Positions 1 to 5,874 of a stretch of DNA of 5,874 nt are shown here, piece after piece. A program made the position numbers and the translations under genes. Source of the DNA: Candidatus Omnitrophota bacterium (GTDB taxonomy: Bacteria > Omnitrophota > Gorgyraeia > Gygaellales > Profunditerraquicolaceae); NCBI GenBank assembly GCA_028719265.1, contig JAQUKF010000074.1, positions 1 through 5,874 of the forward strand, given 5' to 3'. The notes under the pieces were generated by a model that saw only the letters and a program-made list of their open reading frames with translations, did not search any database and was not told where the DNA came from. The number at the start of each line of letters is the position of its first letter. The stretch's first letter is position 1.

Positions 1-3000
1 AACCGATAAAAGCAGCGTCCCCCTCGTCACATTTGCTGCTGCCTAAGATCACCCTGGTCTCATTTAATTGTTCCACAGGAGCGTTGCTGACTGCTATAAT
101 AACGTCAAATTTCTCACCGGATAATTTTCTTAATTTACGGTCAATTATTCTTTCCAGGCAATCCCGGTGTTTTTTGAAATCGTGCGAGAAAAACCTCTTG
201 CGGCATTTTGACTCTTCTTTTCTGGCAAATTCCAGCGTCGATTCGGACCCAAGAAATTCCCTTACTTCCGATAAAGTCAGCTTGACGGACAAGCCGGAAG
301 ATGTTAAAGAAACACGGGGCAGGATATCCGGCCTGTCTTTGATAAAAACATTCAGGGCTTTAACTACATACCCGTCATCCGCCTCCCCGAAATACACCAA
401 ATTCCTTATTGCATCGAATTCGGGAAAATCAGTAAGTACTTTTAAATGGGAAAGCCTGGCTGAATCCATTCCCACAACCTGTTGGAAGAGTTTGCGCAGG
501 GTAAGGTGGAACTTAAATTCAAAAACCGCCCGGCTGCTCACCGCATCGAACTCCTTCACCGCCAACCTGTTATGGTCATAAATTATCCTGTTCGAAGACT
601 CCAATTCTCCCAGGCTTATCCTTTCAAGAGTAGTCCCTCTTTTAACCACTATTTCATAAAGACCAGAAATCTGCCCTGCCAAACCCAGAACCTCTCCGCA
701 GTTCTTCTTTTTTCCGGATAAAGCCTCTGACATATTGCGCAACGCATTATAAACAGATTCATATATTAAAGCGTTCGATCCACCGCGATAATTGAGCAAA
801 GCCCTTACTTTCTTTTGCAGGCTCTCAAAAGAAAAATCCCGGTTTTTAAAACCTTTTACCACGGATAAAAATTCGCCTACTCTTGCCTCGGGGGCATCAT
901 CTAAAGCTGAAGAAAAGAAGTTTTCAAAAGTATCCGGGGCAGCCGTGCAATCCGCAAGCTCGCTATCCTTCTTGAGTCCGGAAAGCAACTTTCCAAGTTC
1001 AGGCCGCTCTCTTAACAAATAATCCTTCTCCTTCTCTATCCTTTCCGAATCTCCCCCCATAACCACAATGAGGCGCCTCAAGTGATAAGCATTGATTCTC
1101 CCCGTTCTATTATTCCCGATCTGAAGGTCCTTAATCCGCGACAGCTCGATTAATTCCCGGGGGATTTTACCAGACAACAAATTGTTCAACATCGCATCCT
1201 GTATCTCGATCGGAGCCATGGAAGATTGAAACTGCGCGAAAGAGTCGACTAAATTCTGACTGCTGAGCAGAATGAAACGCGAACTTCGGGTAGACTCTCT
1301 TTCATTAAGCCTTTTATAAGCATGAAGAATAAAATCGTGATAGGCGACAAAACAAGCGTATTTTAAAGGAACGGAGGGGATTAAAAGGACTGCCTGGAAA
1401 TGAATGGTATTTGTTTCAGAATCGTGCCAAATAGAAGGCTCGCCGATTTGCACCGGCTCGATAATTATATTGGTCTCAAAAGGAGGACCGGTAATATAAT
1501 GCGATATGAAACCGAGTATCTTCTCGAATCTTTCCTGGTATTGCCCTAATCTATCCAATATCTGCCGGTTGACTTCAAAAACGTTTTCATCCTTTATAGT
1601 CACCTTGCCGCAGTCTATCCTCTCGAATATCTCCAATTCTGCGGGCACCTTCGTAACCCGATCAGGGAATGCCTGCTTCTCCCTCTTCGGGCCGGCATTA
1701 AGTTTACTTAAAGCATCAAGCAGCAAGCGGGCAAATTCCTCGACAACTTTATCATGCCTGATTCTTGAATATTGCAATACGCCGTTAAGTTTTTCTGTCA
1801 ACAGGTTAATGAAAACTATATTTTCCTGGTTATTGCCGATAATCTTAAGGTAATCTGGCTTCAATTCACGTTCAATCTTCAATTCTCTCCCCGGTTCATG
1901 AACCCTGCTTCTTATATTATCAATGATGATATCGGCCAACTCTCCGGAAAGACTTATTCCTGATAAACGCGATACGGCTCTTTTGTTTTCAGGGGACGAG
2001 AAAACTTCAGACCACTCACGGTTTTTCTCCTCCAGGCGCCGGATAATCTTGATTAGATTTGTCAGGCTTTCCTGTTTCGAAACAGTATCGAAAGGCTTCA
2101 GCAGCCCCGCCAAGGCAAGCAAATTTGAAGAAATTTCCTTGGACCCAAGGGTTCCCGCCTTCCCGGCAAGATAACTAAGTATATCTTCAACATCCTGCCT
2201 TTGTACTAAAACCAAGTCTTCCTTTGCGGAGAGTATCGCCATAGCGTTGAGTATCGAATAAACAAAGGCAAACGCTTCCTTAGCGCAGCCAGGTTCCAAT
2301 TTGGCGACCATGGAAAGCGGGAAATTCATCGCCAGACTGGTAAAAAGGACCTGCGACAAATCCAGCACTCCCATGGTAGGATAAAGCATAATCTTCCTGG
2401 TATCCAAGGAATCTACAGCACTGTAATATCCGCCGTCGCTTCCAAACTGATCCTGCTGCTCTTTAAGCCATTCCCCCAGGTATCTATCGGCTCTTTCCAG
2501 GATCTCGCTTTCCGGCAATCTGTCTATTTCGGAAAAAATATCATTCTTTATAGGATTATCCCGGGCTAAAAACTTAACAAGCAGATTCTCTGGCCTCTCA
2601 TGGTCTTTATAGCGAAGGAGAAAAGCCTCCATCCATGGATTACGCATTAATCTAAATTGAATCACCTTCTCCCTGGCCCTATCAATAAGCTCCATACTCA
2701 AATCTGGGGTATCTAATTCGGGAATTTCCTTGATCAACCTCTCCAAATCAACGCCTTTAATCCATCCAGATAAACAATAGCCTGAACGACCTCTGCCTTC
2801 TATCAGGCCCAAAAGACGGAGAGTCCTTAATTCTCTTTGTATCGTCCTTAAAGAATCATTCCCCCCTCTTCTTCCTGCCATATCTTTTGATTTTTTGGGA
2901 GTATTAATAAAGATATTGTTATCGTACATATAACGCAAAAGGGTTGCCGGAGTCCCTTTGGGGATATCAATCAACGAACCGGTTTCGGAAGCGGGATGCT

Positions 3001-5874
3001 TGACAAGCCTTCCATGCTCATCATATAGGACAAGTTCACTTACGCCGACCGGAGGGACTGTGCCGGGAATACCAGGCTTATTTTTATCCGGTTCCCCTCT
3101 GCGCTTTTTATCCTGTTTAGGCTCCCCTTCTTTCCCCCTTTTTGCCCTGCGGGCAGGTTCTACAGGGCTGACTGGTTCCACCCGGCGTAGATTGCTGTCA
3201 ATCTTTATAAAAAATAAGTTATCCCTGAGGCTTCCTTCAACAGGAGGGCGCCAATTAGATAAACCTGCAAAGGCTAATTCCGGGGTACGGAACAGAAATT
3301 TCAATGATAACACACTATTGACGATATGGTTTAGCGCCGGTATAAAACAACGGCGAAGGAAAGATATTTCGTTCCGGGCTTGTATAGCAAATATCCTGTT
3401 TTCGTTGGTTTCCCAGGGATGATTTTTGTGCGTCTGTTCGTGGCATTCGATAAACCGGACCCAATCCCGGATTTCTATACGGCTGTAAAGCGGGAGGAGA
3501 TTCTTCAAAACGCGATAATTTACGTTCCCATCCGGTCCGCGGATACGCCCTGAATAACTAATTTCTTCCGTTGTTATATCGAAAGTCCCGATAGGATCGT
3601 CAAACTGTAATCCCAGAACTTTATACAGCTCTCTTGTTATAACAAATCTTCTCTCCCAAGCCTCGATGTTAATACCAACCGGCATCTCATCGGATAACAG
3701 GCTGATAAAACTGCCTAGCTCCTTCAAGGTAAAGTTACGTTTTCTTAAGACATCCCCTACCTTTACCATGGCAAAAGGATTCGGTATAATATCGGTAGAA
3801 ATCACTTTCTCGATAAAGGACTGCCTGGCTTCAAGAAGATCCATCTGTTCCTGGCTGATCTGGCCGGCTGCCTGAAGCTGCCTGGCGGCAGAAAAAAGCA
3901 CGCTGCGGTCACTGAAAATCCTCACCCCTTCGGTAAATTCCCCGTATACACATCCGATGAAAATTCGTGAGGCGCCACGGGACAACAGCAACATAGAAGC
4001 TTTAATAATCGTTTCTCCGCTTGAAATAATATCATCGAGCAGAACAATATCCCTCCCCTGCACGTCTATTTCCGGCATGGTCATAGTCACCTGCAGGCGC
4101 AGAGGCTTTGAAGGATCGCGCCTTTTGTCCATATGACCACCGTATTCCATGCCGGTTCTCGAGGCGGCATCGTCTGAAAATATAGCTGCGCCCTTGTCAG
4201 CCCCGATTATGACCGGATACTTTAAATCATTGTTCTGTTTGATAAAGGCGGCAAGTTCGGTAAAAACGTTAAAATTATAGAACTGTGCGGGACGGACAAG
4301 GTCAGGGAAAATCTCTTTTAAGGGCACTTGACCTAATTCTTTAGAGAAATGGATGTTTAAAGTCTGGATCTGGCCCGAATATATGCTGATTGCTTCAAGA
4401 ATAACCGAAGCGCTATTTGCGCTTAAAGCAAAAGACCCGTGCTTCTTTAAGCGATATGCCTTATGCTGGCGCATATAACTGAAATAAGTAAAGAATAAAG
4501 CCGGGGAAATATCTTTTTTCTTCAGCTCGGATAAAACCTTGAAAAGATTAACTATCCCCGTAGAGGCATCGGTAGCGCAAACCAGGACATAACTCTTATT
4601 TTTGTTCAGGCCTGCGGGTAAAACAACCTTCCCTTTTTCGCTGATTTGTATTGAAACCCCCGATAACAAATCCGTATCACGAAAAGCCTCGGTATTGGGC
4701 ATAAAAAGAACTTCGTCAAAAACTCCTTCAAAAACCCTATTAACAGGCGGGAGGCATCTTTTAACCTCGTTTCTTATGCTCATCTTGCCATAGGAGCGTT
4801 CTTTAAATTCCTTCTTGGTGACCAGTTTAAGATCGGCAAAACGGGAAACTATGTCAATAATCCACTTATCCGTATCATAAGGGAGAACGCAAGTGACGCT
4901 CCGCGCATTACAATCTTTCAGAAGCCCGATAGCGAAGATCAATTTTACAACTTCCTGTGGTTGATTCACTTGGTCAAAAAATAGAATACAATCTTTGCCT
5001 CTCACATAACGCGGGTTGCTCAAGTAGACATATATTTCCTTATTGCCGAATTCTCCATATAGAACCTCCAAGTTTATACCGCCTGCCTCCATAGCCGAAT
5101 CCATACGGCATTTATCGAGTTTCTCGTCCTGACACTTAATGGTTAAAAACACTTTCCGGGAGGCAAGAAGCTCTCTTTTTCGCGCGCGGGCATATTTACA
5201 GACCAGTTTCTGATGGTCGCTCTTGGGGGCCCTGAAGCGGTCAAGGCCGTCTATATCCCCCTCCGCAAACAACCGGTCAATATAAAGCTTGAGGAATTTG
5301 TTAATGCCGGTCTCTTCATCCACGAAGAAATCCAGCCGACCCCTGTCCTCCCAAGCCTGTTTATGGCTGCGGTGCGGAGTGGCGCCCTTTTCATATACCT
5401 CATGGTCCATAACGAAACCAAATAGCCCAGGGTCGGCAAGCATCAGTTTAAGCAGGTATTCTGTGGCGTAACTGCGCAGGTTACCCTGGCTGTCGGGAAT
5501 GGTATATACCGGGATGGTATCTCGGGCAAGGACAGCTTTATTGTAGCGCGGGATGCCGAAAAGAGAGGCAGCAAGGCCGTCTCTGACCACAAAAAGCCTT
5601 ATGCTGGGGACTCTCTCTGCGCGCAAAGCCCTGGCCGTATCTTTAAAACCGTTCATCTCAAGTTCTTCGATCAAAGCAGCTGGTACAGTAACCTCCCCGG
5701 AAGACTTGATCGTATTCTCTATATCCCTGTAGTTACAGTTAAATCTGTGCATCAAATCGTCTGAAGTCGGAGCCTTAAGCGTATAGGTGCCGCGTGTATT
5801 GTTTAAATAATCCAAAGCCGCTAAATAAACATTCCTTTCATTCTGAGGCAATCCTCTTTCTAAAGATAGGAGCC
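1..5874 (-). CDS. Internal part of a giant multi-domain protein with PRPP synthetase-like domains (both ends outside the window)
   Basis: One minus-strand frame is open across the entire window. Its codons run from 5872-5870 to 4-2 (1957 codons) with no TAA, TAG or TGA. I checked the frame register at several interior points (for example CAT at 3016-3014, GGG at 3943-3941, ATT at 2047-2045) and it holds. The translation has globular composition with recognisable motifs throughout, so this is real coding sequence. In order it contains a possible HTH, a partial and a full PRPP synthetase-like domain, an HEQTH zincin-like segment, a charged linker, a winged helix, long helical regions and a PD-(D/E)XK-like core. 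I see no signal peptide and no convincing membrane span; the most hydrophobic helix (about residues 1200-1216) looks amphipathic. The start, stop and regulation lie outside. The overall function is not recognised. A cytoplasmic location is inferred from the nucleotide-binding domains. Confidence 0.95.
2..580 (-). other. C-terminal visible region with a PD-(D/E)XK nuclease-like core (residues ~1765-1957)
   Basis: The key feature is KEFD1776-x8-E1785-F-K1787 in a strand-turn-strand setting: a strand with EFDAV, a short turn SSR, then a strand AVFEFKF. This D...E-x-K arrangement is the active-site hairpin of PD-(D/E)XK nucleases, in which Asp, Glu and Lys bind metal and activate water. A helix (LTLRKLFQQVVG) follows as expected. 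Further on come a strand with NLVYFGEADDG (helix after it), a basic Cys/His patch (CRKRFFSHDFKKHRDC) and a strand FDVIIAVSNAP. The region runs to the window edge and ends mid-protein. The motif is short and could be coincidental, so I hold the nuclease assignment loosely. No other family is recognised. Confidence 0.4.
581..1282 (-). other. Unrecognised helical region (residues ~1531-1764)
   Basis: About 230 residues link the possible degenerate zincin-like segment to the nuclease-like C-terminal part. They are predicted by eye to be mostly helical and acidic/basic mixed, for example IEIQDAMLNNLLSGKIPREL, then SERIEKEKDYLLRERPELGK, and later SFESLQKKVRALLNY. A short strand-rich part (GLYEIVVKRGTTLERISLGE) precedes the next region. 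I recognise no family, catalytic motif or repeat unit here. Confidence 0.5.
1283..1480 (-). other. Possible degenerate zincin-like segment (residues ~1465-1530)
   Basis: The pattern is strand-like sequence (NTIHFQAVLLIP, 1488-1499), then a helix CFVAYHDFILHAYKRLNE with H1512 and H1517. This loosely echoes the HEQTH segment 700 residues earlier (NVNYRVLKNLL, then VRFIECHEQTH). Here the histidines are separated by four residues and Asp replaces Glu, so HExxH is not present and peptidase activity is not expected from this motif. It could be a decayed duplicate of the zincin fold or an unrelated helix with two histidines. Confidence 0.25.
1481..2752 (-). other. Unrecognised mostly helical region (residues ~1041-1464)
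   Basis: About 420 residues of mainly amphipathic helices carry no motif I recognise. A Trp/Tyr-containing part (YLGEWLKEQQDQFGSDGGYY) is followed by two quite hydrophobic helices, around LSQVLFTSLAMNFPLSMVA and 1200-1216 (AFAFVYSILNAMAILSA). Both are interrupted by or flanked with charged residues, so I do not call them membrane spans. Later parts have regularly spaced Leu and Ile with many Lys, Arg and Glu (LTNLIKIIRRLEEKNREW), suggesting helical bundles or repeat-like scaffold. The end (FEKILGFISHYITGPP) leads into the possible second zincin-like segment. It contains no DNA feature other than coding sequence. Confidence 0.6.
2753..2950 (-). other. Winged-helix-like domain (residues ~975-1040)
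   Basis: The segment has a first helix (GTPATLLRYMYDNN), a basic loop (KKSKDMAGRRGG), and a recognition-like helix starting NDSLRTIQRELRTL at residue 1005. It then shows LGLIEGRGRSGYCLSG, the usual LGLI-x-beta-hairpin wing with a basic tip. This R-T-I-Q-R-E-L-x-x-L-x-x-LGLI pattern is common in DeoR-like and other bacterial winged-helix DNA-binding domains. It sits just after the flexible linker. DNA binding is likely by family resemblance but is not demonstrated, since winged helices inside large proteins also serve as protein-protein modules. Confidence 0.6.
3044..3181 (-). other. Charged proline-rich linker (residues ~898-943)
   Basis: About 46 residues are dominated by Lys, Arg, Glu, Pro and Gly. 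They start VEPVSPVEPARR, pass through runs such as KRGKEGEPKQDKKRRGEP and end in GIPGTVPPVG. The composition is that of a disordered inter-domain tether, unlike the globular sequence on both sides. It separates the synthetase and zincin-like half of the protein from the winged-helix and helical half. The basic patches could contact nucleic acid, but nothing in the sequence shows this. Confidence 0.8.
3338..3580 (-). other. Zincin-like segment with HEQTH motif (residues ~769-845)
   Basis: The motif H811-E812-Q-T-H815 (codons 3442-3428) fits HExxH, in which two histidines bind zinc and the glutamate activates water in metallopeptidases. The setting fits too: strand-like sequence (NVNYRVLKNLL, 783-793) and then a helix WVRFIECHEQTH, as in zincin active-site helices. 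Candidate third ligands are E821, which sits at the metzincin third-ligand spacing but is Glu instead of His, and E824, near an N-E-N-R-I-F-A helix. The metzincin glycine position is H818, so it is not a standard metzincin. A metallopeptidase, an inactive zincin fold or a chance motif are all possible. It begins about 110 residues after the PRPP synthetase-like domain in the same chain. Confidence 0.5.
3893..4714 (-). other. PRPP synthetase-like domain, second and nearly complete copy (residues ~387-660)
   Basis: Ribose-phosphate pyrophosphokinase makes PRPP from ribose 5-phosphate and ATP. This 274-residue domain is close to the family's length and has its landmarks in order. Y-S-Y-M-R468-Q469-H-K corresponds to the family's Y-A-R-Q-D-K. 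NIH508 matches the catalytic His of the DLHA or NPH motif. GAD559KGA matches PDKGA or PDAGG, and DK583-R-R585 gives the flexible-loop K-x-R. VLLDD614IISSGET (610-621) is the PRPP-binding loop, closest to the DDIISTGGT form of archaeal class III enzymes. GRDIV precedes that loop and Y643-G-E-F sits where the family has HGxF. Differences are T to S and G to E in the PRPP loop, H instead of D after R-Q, and no F-x-N-x-E adenine loop. Most catalytic residues are present, so activity is plausible. A phosphoribosyltransferase using PRPP is the main alternative. Confidence 0.75.
4808..5155 (-). other. Partial PRPP synthetase-like N-terminal half, first copy (residues ~240-355)
   Basis: The segment follows the first half of ribose-phosphate pyrophosphokinase. 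It has an opening strand (KVFL, 240-243), then the adenine-loop pattern F275-G-N277-K-E279 in GEFGNKEIYVYL, then VRGKD (290-294), which matches the family's VRGxDV. A hydrophobic strand, a QPQE helix and a strand ending VLPY (to Y332) come next, in the order expected for the N-terminal PRTase-fold domain. The family continues with Y-A-R-Q-D, but here the sequence reads DTDKW, so the R-Q pair that contacts ATP is missing. No second (catalytic, PRPP-binding) half follows directly; another synthetase copy starts instead at about residue 387. It is probably a non-catalytic paralogous half that supports the next domain. The homology call is by eye but rests on several ordered motifs. Confidence 0.65.
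5156..5692 (-). other. Unrecognised alpha/beta region (residues ~61-239)
   Basis: This stretch sits just before the PRPP synthetase-like part. It alternates strand-like runs (for example IRLFVVRDGL near residue 91) and helices (YLLKLMLADPGLF, about 139-151). It contains a His/acid cluster starting MDHEVYE (residues 155-161), followed shortly by HRSHKQAWEDRG, which could bind metal but matches no motif I can name. The end (about 222-239) is strongly basic with several Arg and Lys, and leads directly into the first strand of the partial synthetase copy. No family was recognised. It might be a diverged domain of its own, or an extension of the domain that follows. Confidence 0.5.
5693..5839 (-). 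other. Possible helix-turn-helix segment (residues ~12-60)
   Basis: This is the first folded-looking segment of the visible protein. It shows three short predicted helices: one around NVYLAALDYLNN (residues 14-25), one around TSDDLMHRF (36-44) and one around YRDIENTIKSSG (48-59). The spacing and the turn between the second and third resemble a small helix-turn-helix or winged-helix unit. No family is recognised, and a generic helical bundle fits about as well. It is followed by strand-like sequence, and whatever precedes it is outside the window. Confidence 0.3.

Noticed and set aside
33..581. A 182-codon forward-strand open frame
   Set aside because: It lies opposite the continuous minus-strand frame, its translation is Ser/Leu/Arg/Thr-rich without motifs, and the minus-strand reading here carries the nuclease-like core. 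It is a shadow frame.
2225..2275. Hydrophobic helix (residues 1200-1216) as a membrane segment
   Set aside because: It is short, contains Asn and small residues and is closely flanked by charged residues inside an otherwise soluble helical region; a buried helix fits better.
2958..3422. A 154-codon forward-strand open frame
   Set aside because: It is antisense to the linker and zincin-like region, has low-complexity Ser/Leu/Gly/Pro content that mirrors the Lys/Glu/Pro linker, and shows no recognisable motif.
1384..3828. A 14-base exact direct repeat (AAAGGACTGCCTGG at 1384-1397 and 3815-3828)
   Set aside because: The two copies fall in different codon registers of the same gene, are far apart and have no extended similarity, so chance is the simplest explanation.
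5021..5069. GGAGG followed by ATG on the minus strand (SD-like at 5069-5065, ATG at 5058-5056), as a possible internal start
   Set aside because: The ATG is out of frame with the long reading frame and reaches a TGA after 12 codons, so it starts no meaningful protein.
1..5874. tRNA, rRNA, CRISPR array, insertion sequence, promoter or terminator
   Set aside because: Every base is within the open coding frame; I saw no spaced repeats, terminal inverted repeats, clover-leaf-like sequence or hairpin-plus-T-run.

Overview
The whole window lies inside one protein-coding gene on the minus strand. Reading the reverse complement from position 5872 down to position 2, all 1957 codons are open with no stop, and the frame runs off both edges. 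The window therefore shows only an internal slice of a very large protein. Neither the start codon, the stop codon, the promoter nor the terminator is visible, and there is no intergenic DNA. Residue numbers below count from the codon at 5872-5870 as residue 1.

In protein order (right to left on the + strand) the slice holds: a possible small helix-turn-helix (residues about 12-60); an unrecognised mixed alpha/beta stretch (61-239); a partial copy of the N-terminal half of a phosphoribosyl-pyrophosphate (PRPP) synthetase (240-355); a nearly complete second PRPP synthetase-like domain with most catalytic residues kept (387-660); a zincin-like segment with an HEQTH motif (769-845); a charged, proline-rich linker (898-943); a winged-helix-like domain (975-1040); long, mostly helical unrecognised regions; a possible degenerate second zincin-like segment (1465-1530); and a C-terminal region with a D-x8-E-x-K pattern typical of PD-(D/E)XK nucleases (from 1765).

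The best-supported assignment is the PRPP synthetase-like domain. The most interesting detail is how the two synthetase copies divide their motifs. The first keeps the adenine-loop F-x-N-x-E but has lost the following R-Q. The second keeps R-Q, the catalytic His, the loop K-x-R and the DD PRPP-binding motif but lacks F-x-N-x-E. In known PRPP synthetases these two halves of the ATP site come from neighbouring subunits, so one chain could form a built-in dimer. This is an inference.

The organism is bacterial or archaeal, with moderate GC by eye and free use of AGA, AGG and ATA codons. Very large multi-domain proteins with embedded enzyme domains are reported from Omnitrophota (PVC-related bacteria), and that is my best guess, held weakly. 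The cellular role of the protein is unknown. All translation and alignment was done by eye.
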